A stretch of 64,000 bases of DNA from Pantoea ananatis LMG 2665. Its GTDB lineage: Bacteria; Pseudomonadota; Gammaproteobacteria; Enterobacterales; Enterobacteriaceae. The DNA lies in assembly GCF_000710035.2 (NCBI RefSeq), contig NZ_JMJJ01000009.1:1-64000 (forward strand). The letters run 5' to 3'. Both the position numbers and the translations under genes were made by a program. Each line of letters opens with the position of its first letter. Position 1 is the stretch's first letter. Of this stretch, positions 47,722 through 56,509 are shown piece by piece. The notes under the pieces are model-generated. The model ran no database searches and was not told the DNA's origin. It saw nothing but the letters and a program-made list of their open reading frames with translations.

Positions 47722-48107
47722 ATGCTTAACGCTTGCCTGGATCGCTGCATGAGGCAATAAGGTTAACCGCATCATTCGACCTTTTCACGAGCAACACTCG
47801 CGTATTCTGCTGAAGCTGGATGGCAAGAAACGGACAAAGGCACAGTAAAAAAACGCTCACCAAGGGTGCCAGCTGACTCCCTTTCAAAAGGACAGGAAAA
47901 CCGCCAGCGCGAAAATATCGTCTTAGTTTTTTGGTCACACCGTCTCACTTCTGCGCATCGGCTTGACGATGCTCTTAGTGAAGATGCCCTGCTGATCGCA
48001 CCTGTCGTTATCATTACTGATAGTGCACCAATGTGCCTGCAAGAGTCGGGTAAAGCTCACCCGCATTGTCATCGCTTAGTTGTTGTTTTAACCAAAAGGA
48101 ATTTCCA
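47722..48107. other. xylR to GNAT intergenic stretch
   Basis: In 386 bp I find no gene I can support. Open frames up to 70 codons exist on the minus strand (47726-47938) but lack a ribosome-binding site and any recognisable motif. The last 20 bp hold the AAAAGGA site of the downstream gene. Confidence 0.4.
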
Positions 48108-48545
48108 ATGCTCAAGGTCCGCAAAGCCATACCAGAGGATTACTCTGCCTGGCTAACCCTCTGGAAAGGTTATCTGCATTTTTACGGACAGAACCTGGAC
48201 GATGCCGTCACGTTATCTACCTGGCAGAGAATACAGTCGCCCGAATCAGCGTTAATGTGTTGGCTGGCCGAATTTGATGGCAAGGTGACGGGCTTCGTGG
48301 TCTGCGTGATACATGAAGGCACATGGTTTACACAGCCCGTATGCTATCTGGAAGATCTCTTCGTTGAAGAAAATGCGCGTGGCGTGGGAGCGGGAAAAGC
48401 GCTCATCACGCGGGTCTGCGATGAAGCCCGTGAGGCGGGCTGGGCAAAGGTGTACTGGGTGACAAATGAAAATAACCCCGCGCGTAAACTCTACGACAAG
48501 CTAGCCCAGGTTGATGATGTTGTTCGCTACAACATCAGATTCTGA
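48108..48545 (+). CDS. GNAT family N-acetyltransferase
   Basis: The 145-aa protein has GNAT motif A, 'YLEDLFVEENARGVGAGKALI' with the acetyl-CoA loop R-G-V-G-A-G-K, followed by 'VYWVTNENNPARKLYDKL' (motif B, with the usual N-x-x-A-x-x-L-Y). It transfers an acetyl group from acetyl-CoA to an amine; the substrate is unknown. AAAAGGA lies 7 nt before the ATG at 48108. The upstream extension of the frame is rejected. It is a single gene with hairpins after it. Confidence 0.85.
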   Translation: MLKVRKAIPEDYSAWLTLWKGYLHFYGQNLDDAVTLSTWQRIQSPESALMCWLAEFDGKVTGFVVCVIHEGTWFTQPVCYLEDLFVEENARGVGAGKALITRVCDEAREAGWAKVYWVTNENNPARKLYDKLAQVDDVVRYNIRF

Positions 48546-48865
48546 AAACCGACCTCTCAGCACCTTCCCAATCGCACAGGAGACTGCCCTTATTAAAATA
48601 ATAAGGGCAGAGATTAATAACCCCTCTCCCCTTATTATTGGCATCTGCCAATAATAAAAATAATCTGTGATAAATATCTCAATATTATAGTATTAAGATT
48701 CATTACGACCCTTATTCATTTTCCCTCTGTTTTCAACGGCGCAGGAAGGCTTCTCCAGAGGCTGACATTCCGAAAATAGAAAAACCCCCATTGAAATAAA
48801 CTGTGCGCGATCACAAGATGGATGGGTTTACTAAAAAAAATAATCAGTAAATTTTGAGGCCAGTT
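48546..48865 (+). promoter_or_regulatory. Leader region of the unknown sugar locus with two tandem hairpins
   Basis: In this 320-bp gap, stem 1 is CTGCCCTTATT / AATAAGGGCAG (48584-48610) and stem 2 is TTATTATTGGCA / TGCCAATAATAA (48632-48657). The descending arm of stem 1 can also pair with the ascending arm of stem 2 through AATAAGGG / CCCTTATT. The first may simply terminate the acetyltransferase transcript. Downstream the sequence is A+T-rich, with GAGG before the DUF4432 gene. Confidence 0.6.
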
Positions 48866-49963
48866 ATGCAACACACACTGTTACCGACCACCTTCCAGCT
48901 CCAGAAGGCATTTTTCCATACCCAACCCATAGAGATCGTCAAGGCAGCGGGGTGCAGCGCGACGTTATTTACCTATGAATCAGGAATCGAAGCCGTGCGG
49001 CTGAAAAACGCCCGAGGTCATCTGGTGGTGCTTCCTTATTTTGGTCAGATGATCTGGCAGGCCATGTTTGATGGCGTTGACCTGACAATGCAAAGCCGTT
49101 TTACCGAGCCACGTCCTGCCAGCGATATTGTCGGCACCTACGGCTGCTTTATGTATCACTCAGGGCTGCTGCGCAACGGTAACCCCACAGCGGAAGACAC
49201 GCACGCTCTGCACGGTGAAATGCCTGTTGCACCTATGCAGCGGGCACGTATTGAAACGGGCGAGGATGCGCAGGGGCCGTGGCTGGCGCTGGTGAGTGAG
49301 CGTGAATACCTGATGGGATTTGGTGACCATTATCTGGCCCAGCCGCGGGTGGTTATCCGTCCGGACAGCGCGACCTTTGAAGTGTGCATGGAGGTAGAGA
49401 ACCTGTCGCGCAATCCCATGGATCTGATGTACATGTGCCATGCTAACTTTGCCTATGTCGAAGGCGCTCGCATCATTCAGCCTGCGGCCTTTACGGCGGC
49501 CGACACGGTGATCCGTTCGTCAGTACCGGCCATCGTGAAAGCGAATGATGCCTATCTGGCAAGGCTTGAGCAGCTCAGGCACGATCCCGCCAGCACAGAA
49601 GTGCTTAACGCTGAGTTGCAGCCCGATCCTGAACTGGTTTTCTACATCAAAAATCTGCGTAAAGCCGAGGATGGTCAGGTCCATGTCATGCTCAGGCGGC
49701 CGGAAGGTGATGCCTTTACGGTGAACTATAACCCGGAACACTTTCCGTTTCTGACGCGCTGGATTCTGGCGAATAACATGCAGAAGGTGTGCGCCTTCGC
49801 GATGCCGGCGACCTGCGGCGTTGAAGGTTATCTGGCAGAAAAGCGTGCCGGGAATGTGCGGTCACTGGCCGGAGGGGAACGGGCCTGCTTCAGCATCACG
49901 CTCGGTTACCTTAACGCGCAGGAAAGCCAGCATGAAGAAGCCCTGATCCACGATTCAGTTTGA
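48866..49963 (+). CDS. DUF4432 / aldose-1-epimerase-like protein
   Basis: The 365-aa protein resembles the DUF4432 branch of galactose-mutarotase-like beta-sandwich enzymes: 'VVLPYFGQMIWQAMFDGVDL', 'GCFMYHSGLLRNGNPTAED', 'HALHGEMPVAP' and 'LMYMCHANFAYVEGARII' carry His residues expected in a sugar-binding site. It probably handles sugar anomers or epimers for the transporter encoded next to it. GAGG lies 6 nt before the ATG at 48866; a TTG 12 bp upstream is less likely. No signal peptide, so cytoplasmic. Confidence 0.72.
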   Translation: MQHTLLPTTFQLQKAFFHTQPIEIVKAAGCSATLFTYESGIEAVRLKNARGHLVVLPYFGQMIWQAMFDGVDLTMQSRFTEPRPASDIVGTYGCFMYHSGLLRNGNPTAEDTHALHGEMPVAPMQRARIETGEDAQGPWLALVSEREYLMGFGDHYLAQPRVVIRPDSATFEVCMEVENLSRNPMDLMYMCHANFAYVEGARIIQPAAFTAADTVIRSSVPAIVKANDAYLARLEQLRHDPASTEVLNAELQPDPELVFYIKNLRKAEDGQVHVMLRRPEGDAFTVNYNPEHFPFLTRWILANNMQKVCAFAMPATCGVEGYLAEKRAGNVRSLAGGERACFSITLGYLNAQESQHEEALIHDSV

Positions 49964-50276
49964 TCGCTGCCGCGATTTTGTTAATGAAATGTGTGAGCTT
50001 TATCAAAGAAGGAATCTTTATTAGTGGCAGGTAATTTACTTTGATATTAATTTAAGTAAATTCTTGAGTGTACCAGGACAATTATGCGGTTTGTTTTGGA
50101 AAACGGGAAAAACCCTTAACCGGTAGAACGGTTTATTTTCTCTTTTTATTACTACGAATACCCACTTTTCAGGGTTGATTATTTATTTGCTGTCGTCATT
50201 GCTGGCAGCTGACGCTTTATATCAATTTCTGACAAGAGATGATTTCATCATGTTAATGATAACCAGGGGTAGCAAA
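49964..50276 (+). promoter_or_regulatory. Control region of the sugar ABC operon
   Basis: The 313-bp gap holds a CRP-like site TGTGA-N6-TCAAA (49992-50007; nine of ten core bases) and a perfect 9-bp inverted repeat AATTTACTT / AAGTAAATT spaced by 12 bp (50033-50062). The repeat is a candidate operator for the RpiR-type regulator encoded downstream. AGGGG precedes the binding-protein ATG. Confidence 0.5.
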
Positions 50277-51287
50277 ATGAATCGCCGCAATATAATTAAA
50301 CTGTTAAGCATCTCTACGCTGTTATCCGTCTCAGTAAGTTTAGCCTTTCCCATGTCCGCACTGGCCTCCGAAACCAAAACCATGGTGACCGTGGTGAAAG
50401 AAGCCGGTGTGCCCTGGTTCAATATCCTTAATCAGGGATTAAAAGAGGGCGGCGAAAAAAACAATCTTAAAACCTCAATGGTGGGACCTACGCGAGCCGA
50501 TCCTGCGCAGCAGGTGAAGCTGATTGAAGATTTGATTGCCAAAAAAGTTGATGTGATTGGTTTGGTTCCGCTGGATACCAAAGTCACCGCGCAGGTCGTG
50601 AAGCGTGCGCGTGATGCGGGCATCATGGTGATCACTCAGGAAGGTCCAAACCAGGAAGGCAAAACCTGGGATGTGGAGCTCATGAGCGCGAAAGCTTACG
50701 GCGAAGCACAGATGAAAGCCCTGGCGCGCGAGATGGGTGAAAAAGGGGAATATGTCGTGCTGGTCGGCACATTGACGACCACGGGTCACAATCAGTGGGC
50801 CGATGCCGCTATCGCCTACCAAAAAGAGCACTACCCGAATATGAAACTGGCCGCCGACCGTTTTCCTGGTGCGGACTTTATCGATGAATCCGAGCGGGTT
50901 ACGCAGGATATTCTGAAAGCACATCCGAACGTGACGGGCATTATGTCGATGGGCTCGAACGGTCCGATCGGTGCAGGTAACGTGCTGAAAAAACGTCATC
51001 TGGAGAAAAAAATCGCCCTGGTGGGGACCACTATTCCCTCCCAGGCGCGGGCATACATTATGTCTGGTGTGATTCGTGAAGGTTTCTTGTGGAGTCCGAA
51101 AGAAGCCGGACTGGCCATGACGGATGTGGCCCGCCTCGCGCTGGATAATGCGGAATTCAAAACCGGCATGACCATTCCGGGTTTGGGGGAAGCCACTGTG
51201 GATAACGAAAACAAGGTGATCATGGTGGACCGCATCCTTCAGATCACCAAAGCCAACGTTAACGATCTCGTCAAACTCGGTCTGTAA
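50277..51287 (+). CDS. Sugar ABC transporter periplasmic binding protein (RhaS/LsrB-like)
   Basis: The 336-aa precursor has a signal peptide ending 'MSALAS'. The mature protein is a type I (cluster B) sugar-binding fold: 'KEAGVPWFNILNQGLKEG', 'GPTRADPAQQVKLIEDLIAK', 'SNGPIGAGNVLKK' and 'VREGFLWSPKEAG'-like hinge ('IREGFLWSPKEAGLAM'). It resembles AI-2 and rhamnose binding proteins more than RbsB, but I cannot assign the ligand. The start at 50277 is chosen because AGGGG and a signal peptide follow the rule; the longer frame is rejected. Confidence 0.8.
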   Translation: MNRRNIIKLLSISTLLSVSVSLAFPMSALASETKTMVTVVKEAGVPWFNILNQGLKEGGEKNNLKTSMVGPTRADPAQQVKLIEDLIAKKVDVIGLVPLDTKVTAQVVKRARDAGIMVITQEGPNQEGKTWDVELMSAKAYGEAQMKALAREMGEKGEYVVLVGTLTTTGHNQWADAAIAYQKEHYPNMKLAADRFPGADFIDESERVTQDILKAHPNVTGIMSMGSNGPIGAGNVLKKRHLEKKIALVGTTIPSQARAYIMSGVIREGFLWSPKEAGLAMTDVARLALDNAEFKTGMTIPGLGEATVDNENKVIMVDRILQITKANVNDLVKLGL

Positions 51288-51370
51288 TTCTCACCATCAA
51301 TGCTGCTGCTGGCCAGGTTCAACAGAACCCGGCCAGTTCCCCGTATTCTGATTAGGTAAGGGATAGTGCT

Positions 51371-52855
51371 ATGCCTGCATTTTTACAACTCGATGGCATA
51401 TCGAAAATATTCGGCGGCGTGCATGCACTTTCAGATGTCAGCCTCACGCTTGAAGAGGGCGAGGTACATTGTCTGTGCGGACAGAATGGCTGCGGTAAGT
51501 CGACGTTGATCAAAGTGATGTCTGGCGTACATCAGCCCGAGCCGGGTGGCCGTATTACGATTAGCGGAAATGAGGTTTCGCCGCTAACGCCAGTAGAAAG
51601 CACCCGTCTGGGCGTGCAGGTGATCTATCAGGACCTGCCTCTGTTCCCTAATTTAACCGTGGCGGAGAACATTGCCATCGGTCAGCATACCGGCCGCTTT
51701 AAACGGGTTAACTGGAAAAAGATTTATGAGATAGCGGCCGAAGCGGTTGCGCGCATTGGCGTTTCGCTCGACCTGAATGACAAAGTGGCTGATATCTCTA
51801 TTGCTCAGCGTCAGCTGGTGGCAATTTGCCGGGCGATGGCGGCGAATGCCCGGCTGGTGATTATGGATGAACCCACCTCCTCCCTGACGCGCCATGAAGT
51901 GGACGCCTTACTGAAGCTCACCCTGCAGCTTAAACAGCGCGGCATCACGATTGTTTTTGTCAGCCATCGTCTGGATGAAGTACTGGAAATTGCCGATCGC
52001 GTGACCGTGATGCGCGATGGCGTGAAGCTGGGCACCTTTGATGCCCGCGAGATGTCAGACCGTAAACTGGCCACGCTGATGACGGGTAAAGAGTTCCATT
52101 ATGAATCCGTTGCCAAAGACAGACCGCAAACCGAAACGGTGCTCGAAGTCAGCAACTTGTCCCGTAAAGGTGAGTATCGGGATATTTCGTTTGATATCCG
52201 GCGTGGCGAAATTCTCGGTCTCACCGGCCTGTTGGGGTCGGGACGCACCGAATTAGCGCTGAGCCTGTTTGGTCTGACGCGCCCACATCAGGGCGAAATA
52301 AAACTCCACGGTCATGCCGTACAAATGCGATCTAACCGCGATGCTATTGAACACGGCATTGCCTATCTGTCAGAAGATCGTCTGGGACTGGGCCTGGTAC
52401 TGGAGCAGTCCATTAGCGCTAACATTACGCTTTCTGTAGTGGAGAAGCTGGTGAACAAAGCCGGACTCATTCGTGACGACCTGTATGAGCAAACGGTCAA
52501 CGACGCGATTGCCTCCCTGTCTATCAAAGCCGGTAATCCCGACAACAAAGTCAAAACCCTGTCAGGCGGCAACCAGCAGCGGGTGGTGCTGGCAAAATGG
52601 CTGGCGACGCAACCCAAACTGCTGATCCTGGACAGCCCCACCGTGGGCGTCGATATTCATGCCAAAGACGGTATTTACGCCATCGTGCGGAAACTCGCCG
52701 CCAGCGGTATCGCCATCATTATGATTTCCGATGAGATTCCCGAGATTTATTATCACAGCGATCGGGTGTTAGTGATGCGCGGCGGCAGGCTTAATGGGGA
52801 ATACTTCCCTGGCCGCTGCAGCGAAGAAGAATTAAAGGAGGCAGTAAATGCGTGA
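51371..52855 (+). CDS. Sugar ABC transporter tandem ATPase
   Basis: The 494-aa fused ATPase is of RbsA class. Domain 1 has Walker A 'GQNGCGKST', Walker B '[12 protein letters not shown]' and a degenerate signature 'ISIAQRQL'. Domain 2 has 'GLLGSGRTE' (no Walker Lys), a good 'LSGGNQQRVVLAK', and Walker B reading 'LLILDSPTVGVD', where Ser replaces the catalytic Glu. ATP hydrolysis therefore probably relies on domain 1. It overlaps the next permease gene by 8 bp. Confidence 0.88.
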   Translation: MPAFLQLDGISKIFGGVHALSDVSLTLEEGEVHCLCGQNGCGKSTLIKVMSGVHQPEPGGRITISGNEVSPLTPVESTRLGVQVIYQDLPLFPNLTVAENIAIGQHTGRFKRVNWKKIYEIAAEAVARIGVSLDLNDKVADISIAQRQLVAICRAMAANARLVIMDEPTSSLTRHEVDALLKLTLQLKQRGITIVFVSHRLDEVLEIADRVTVMRDGVKLGTFDAREMSDRKLATLMTGKEFHYESVAKDRPQTETVLEVSNLSRKGEYRDISFDIRRGEILGLTGLLGSGRTELALSLFGLTRPHQGEIKLHGHAVQMRSNRDAIEHGIAYLSEDRLGLGLVLEQSISANITLSVVEKLVNKAGLIRDDLYEQTVNDAIASLSIKAGNPDNKVKTLSGGNQQRVVLAKWLATQPKLLILDSPTVGVDIHAKDGIYAIVRKLAASGIAIIMISDEIPEIYYHSDRVLVMRGGRLNGEYFPGRCSEEELKEAVNA

Positions 52856-53849
52856 TTTCCTCCCGCGTTTTATTCACACCCACGAATGCCGCCTGCTGGC
52901 GGTAATGACCCTGATGATTGTGTTCCTGACCGTATTCACCACGGAGTTCGCAACCTTACAAAACCTCCTGGACGTTTCAGGCGCAACAGCCTTTATTGGC
53001 ATCATGGCTGCGGGCCTGCTGGTGGTGATTATTACCGGCGGCATCGATCTCTCTTTTGCGGCCACCGCCTCCATTACCCAGTATGTCGCCCTGACCTTAG
53101 CGAACAATATGGGGCTGGGCTGGGTGGGCATTTTTGCCGTTGCTATCGGCCTGGGCATCGTACTGGGTTTTATCAATGGCGTGCTGGTTAACGTGCTGCG
53201 GACCTCCGCGCTGATTATCACCATTGCAACGCTAAACGTTTTCTTCGGCATTCTGCTGACGGTGACCAGCGGCCAGGACATTTTCATGCTGCCGGACTGG
53301 TTTAACGCCGGGTTTGAACTGGTGTTCTATACCGATGCGCAAGGGGCTACCTATGCGCTGAACTTCCAGATTATCGCTCTGGTTCTGGCGTTTGTGTTGA
53401 CGTGGCTGCTGCTCAACCGAAGTAACACCGGCCGACAAATCTATGCCACCGGTGGCAACCCGGATGCCGCGCAACGCGTAGGCTTCAACGTGTTCAAACT
53501 GAATATGCTGGTTTATGGCTACATGGGGGCGCTGGCTGGTCTGGCGTCGCTGGTTCAGGCACAACTTGCCCAGTCGGTTTCCCCGACGGCACTGGTTGGC
53601 AGGGAACTGGACGTGGTGGCGGCGGTGGTCATCGGCGGTGCCAGCCTGACCGGCGGTAAGGGAACCGTTCTGGGCACCGTCCTGGGCGTGGTGCTGATTG
53701 CAGTGATGCAGAATGGCCTGATCCTGCTGGGTGTTTCATCTTACTGGTCGTTGTTCAGCACCGGTCTGGTGATCATCGCCGCTATGATCATGATGGCCAG
53801 AGAAACCCGCAAACAGAACAAGCTCGTCGATGAAGGAGCAATATCATGA
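52848..53849 (+). CDS. Sugar ABC transporter permease 1
   Basis: The 333-aa RbsC/LsrC-class permease has the motifs 'VIITGGIDLSFAATASITQY' and 'AAVVIGGASLTGGKGTVLGT' and about nine membrane helices. The ATG overlaps the ATPase gene, and AAAGGAGG lies just upstream. It overlaps permease 2 by 4 bp, so both are made as a coupled heterodimer. Confidence 0.88.
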   Translation: MRDFLPRFIHTHECRLLAVMTLMIVFLTVFTTEFATLQNLLDVSGATAFIGIMAAGLLVVIITGGIDLSFAATASITQYVALTLANNMGLGWVGIFAVAIGLGIVLGFINGVLVNVLRTSALIITIATLNVFFGILLTVTSGQDIFMLPDWFNAGFELVFYTDAQGATYALNFQIIALVLAFVLTWLLLNRSNTGRQIYATGGNPDAAQRVGFNVFKLNMLVYGYMGALAGLASLVQAQLAQSVSPTALVGRELDVVAAVVIGGASLTGGKGTVLGTVLGVVLIAVMQNGLILLGVSSYWSLFSTGLVIIAAMIMMARETRKQNKLVDEGAIS

Positions 53850-54889
53850 AGCAGACTGGCAACGTGTTGGAGCAGGTGGAAAAACGGCTGGGAACCACCA
53901 ACGTCCGGCTGCTGTTTATTCTGATAGTTATGGTGATCGGTCTTGGGCTGCTTGAAGGCGACAAACTGTTTGCGGCGGCAGGTTTGCGATCGATGGGCTT
54001 CCAGCTGCCGGAACTGGGATTTCTTGCACTCGCCATGATGATTCCTATGCTTTCCGGCGGTATCGATCTTTCGATCATCGCCACCGCCAACTTGTGCGCG
54101 TTAACGGTCGCCTACACCTTGACCACCTTCATGCCTGAAATGCAGGGAGCATCAGGGGATCTGCTACAAATTGGCGCACTGCTGCTGGGCCTGGTGTTGT
54201 CAGCGCTGGTGGGTTTGCTGAATGGCGTGCTGGTGGCCTACCTGCGCGTGCCGCCGATGCTGGCGACGCTGGGCACGATGACGGCGGTGAAGGGTATTGC
54301 CATCGGATTCAGCCATGGCGATGTGATTTCCGGCTTTCCGGCGCCGATTGTGTTTATCGGGAACGGTACGGTGTTTGGCATCCCTTTTGCACTCATCATT
54401 TTTGCACTGGCGATTATTCCGTTAAGCATTTTCGTCAATAAAACCCCACTGGGCAAATCGATTGCCATGATCGGCTCCAATGAAAGAGCGGCCCATTATT
54501 CCGGCATTAACACGCGCAAAAGCCTGGTATGGGTTTATCTGATCTCGGGTTTATTTGCCGGTATCGCGGGCATTATCATGATGGCGCGTTTCGATTCGGC
54601 GAATGCGGCCTACGGTGAAAGCTACCTGCTGGTCGCTATTCTGGCTGCGGTGCTGGGCGGGGTCGATCCGCTGGGTGGATTTGGCCGGGTCAGCGGCGTG
54701 ATTCTGTCGCTGCTGATTCTGCAGTTGGTGTCTACCGCCTCGATTCTGCTCGATCTTAGCCAGTTCATCACGCTCGCGTTGTGGGGCGCGATTTTGATAG
54801 TGGCATCGGGCGGTGTTGTGCTTAAAGAGTGGCACTCTGAGCGGCGGAAGCTCCGCAATAAAGCGCCTGCTGTCACACGAAAGGCGTAA
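53846..54889 (+). CDS. Sugar ABC transporter permease 2
   Basis: The 347-aa permease of the same class has 'MIPMLSGGIDLSIIATANLC', 'GSNERAAHYSGINTRKSLVW' and 'LAAVLGGVDPLGGFGRVSGV'. Two different permeases in one operon is the LsrC/LsrD-like arrangement, unlike the single RbsC and XylH elsewhere in this window. Confidence 0.88.
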   Translation: MKQTGNVLEQVEKRLGTTNVRLLFILIVMVIGLGLLEGDKLFAAAGLRSMGFQLPELGFLALAMMIPMLSGGIDLSIIATANLCALTVAYTLTTFMPEMQGASGDLLQIGALLLGLVLSALVGLLNGVLVAYLRVPPMLATLGTMTAVKGIAIGFSHGDVISGFPAPIVFIGNGTVFGIPFALIIFALAIIPLSIFVNKTPLGKSIAMIGSNERAAHYSGINTRKSLVWVYLISGLFAGIAGIIMMARFDSANAAYGESYLLVAILAAVLGGVDPLGGFGRVSGVILSLLILQLVSTASILLDLSQFITLALWGAILIVASGGVVLKEWHSERRKLRNKAPAVTRKA

Positions 54890-54996
54890 GTTTTGTAAAC
54901 CCTGTTGATGCATCGCCATGCCGACCATGGGGCGGCGTGGCGATCGGACCTCATGACATGATAGATTTAAAAAATAATCATCCAACAAGGTATGTC

Positions 54997-55857
54997 ATGA
55001 GTAATCGAGCTGATGATGTCAGTGCTATAGGTCCCCGGTTACGACTAATGATCGCCTCATTAACTTCTCTTGAAGCCCGGTTGGTTCACGCCGTGTTATC
55101 AAGCGATTTTGATGAGAATGTCTCTATCAAAGCCATTGCCAGCCGTTGCGAAATGTCAGAGGCGATGGTGGTGAAGACAGCAAAGAAGCTGGGTTTCAAG
55201 GGTTTCAAAGAGTTACGCATAAAAGCAGCCCTGTATAACCGCCTGCCCATCACCGAAATGCATCAGGAGCTTTCTCCCAGCGATACCACGCGTGAGATCG
55301 TCAGTAAGGTCTTTCGCACCTCTGTTCAGGCTATTGAAGAAACACTGGCTATCCTGGATATGGCGGCCTTTGAAAAAGCCGCAGATCTGCTGGCAAACGC
55401 CCGCCAGCGAGACTTCTACGGCTTCGGCGGCTCGGCGCAAATCGCGCGGGATGCGGTGCATAAGTTTTTGCGTATCGGCACGCGGTCGGCCGCCTACGAC
55501 GATCCGCATATGATGTTGATGTCGGCTGCCTTACTGAACGAACAGGATGTGGTTGTCGCCATTTCACATTCCGGCCGCACTAAAGACATTATCGAAGCGG
55601 TGAAGGCCGCGCAGCTGCAAGGCGTCCCGGTCATTGCCATTACTAATTCCATTGGTTCACCACTGGCTAACCTTGCCGATACCGTTATCTGCTCGACCGC
55701 CCAGGGCTCGCCGCTGACCGGTGAAAACGCGGCTGCGCGCATCGCGCAGTTAAATATCCTGGACGCGCTGTTCGTTGTCGTCGCGCAGCGTGACTATGCC
55801 CAGGCCGAACGCCAACTGGGCCGCACGATGCTGGCCGTTGCCCATAAACGCAAATAG
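54997..55857 (+). CDS. MurR/RpiR-family transcriptional regulator
   Basis: The 286-aa protein has an N-terminal HTH_6 domain ('VSIKAIASRCEMSEAMVVKT', 'KKLGFKGFKELRIK') and a C-terminal SIS phosphosugar-binding domain ('FYGFGGSAQIARDAVHKFLR', 'VVAISHSGRTKDIIEAVKAA'). Such regulators sense phosphorylated sugars. It follows the permease gene by 107 bp and probably controls the ABC locus. CAAGG precedes the ATG at 54997; a GTG-like upstream frame is rejected. Confidence 0.85.
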   Translation: MSNRADDVSAIGPRLRLMIASLTSLEARLVHAVLSSDFDENVSIKAIASRCEMSEAMVVKTAKKLGFKGFKELRIKAALYNRLPITEMHQELSPSDTTREIVSKVFRTSVQAIEETLAILDMAAFEKAADLLANARQRDFYGFGGSAQIARDAVHKFLRIGTRSAAYDDPHMMLMSAALLNEQDVVVAISHSGRTKDIIEAVKAAQLQGVPVIAITNSIGSPLANLADTVICSTAQGSPLTGENAAARIAQLNILDALFVVVAQRDYAQAERQLGRTMLAVAHKRK

Positions 55858-55885
55858 CGATAACCACTTTTCACAGGAGCCTCGA

Positions 55886-56347
55886 ATGGCAACACGGGAG
55901 CATCATTATCAGGTCAACGTGCGCTGGACGGGTAATCGCGGCGCCGGGACGCAGTCTTACACGGCCTATGACCGAAACGGCGAACTGTCCGGTGAAGGTA
56001 AAGCCACGGTCGCACTTAGTGCCGATCCGGCATTTCGTGGTGATGCCGCGCGCTGGAATCCAGAGGAGCTCTTGCTGGCGTCAGTATCGGCCTGCCATAA
56101 GCTGTGGTATCTGCATCTTTGCGCCGATGCCGGCATTATTATTGACGCTTATGAGGATTCAGCTGAAGGCACCATGGTCGAAGGGGATCGTGGCCATTTT
56201 ACCCGCATTACGCTAAAACCCAGAGTGGCGCTGCGTAATAAAGATGATGTAGCCCGAGCCGAAGCACTGCATCATCACGCCCACGAAGCCTGTTTTATCG
56301 CAAATTCACTGAATTTTCCGGTGAGTTTTGAACCGATGTTTGTTTAA
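55886..56347 (+). CDS. OsmC-family peroxide-reducing protein
   Basis: The 153-aa protein of the OsmC/Ohr superfamily has the two redox cysteines in context: 'LLLASVSACHKLWYLHLCADAG' (split at 'SACHKLWYL') and 'HHHAHEACFIANSLNFPV', plus the Arg in 'YTAYDRNGEL' and the 'RWNPEELL' motif. It likely reduces organic hydroperoxides. CAGGAG precedes the ATG at 55886, 28 bp after the RpiR gene, so it may be co-transcribed. Confidence 0.85.
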   Translation: MATREHHYQVNVRWTGNRGAGTQSYTAYDRNGELSGEGKATVALSADPAFRGDAARWNPEELLLASVSACHKLWYLHLCADAGIIIDAYEDSAEGTMVEGDRGHFTRITLKPRVALRNKDDVARAEALHHHAHEACFIANSLNFPVSFEPMFV

Positions 56348-56368
56348 GAATACAGGGCAACGTCTCAG

Positions 56369-56509
56369 TTAAAACAGATACTGATTCAACGCTTTTGTCA
56401 GCCATGGTTGCGCGCCATGCCAGAGCAGGCGATTGGCGCTTAACGCCTTGATGTGATCAGGCTTCGGCACCGATCTCCGTTTTCCTTTAGCGCCCATTTT
56501 CTGTTGCAT
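56369..56509 (-). CDS. Possible 46-aa basic protein or gene remnant
   Basis: An open frame starts at an ATG inside the last codons of the MFS exporter gene (23-bp overlap) and encodes a basic peptide with 'GAKGKRRSVPKPDHIK' and a coherent C-terminus 'RLLWHGAQPWLTKALNQYLF'. There is no clear Shine-Dalgarno, and I know no homologue. It could be a small protein at the end of the peptide operon, the tail of a decayed gene, or chance. Confidence 0.3.
   Translation of the reverse strand: MQQKMGAKGKRRSVPKPDHIKALSANRLLWHGAQPWLTKALNQYLF

Noticed and set aside
47726..47938. 70-codon hydrophobic frame on the minus strand after xylR
   Set aside because: It looks membrane-like but lacks a start signal and overlaps other chance frames. 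A dispersed repeat cannot be excluded, but there is no evidence within the window.
48784..48830. TGTGCGCGATCACA as a CRP site before the DUF4432 gene
   Set aside because: The half-sites are separated by 4 rather than 6 bases, the wrong spacing for CRP.
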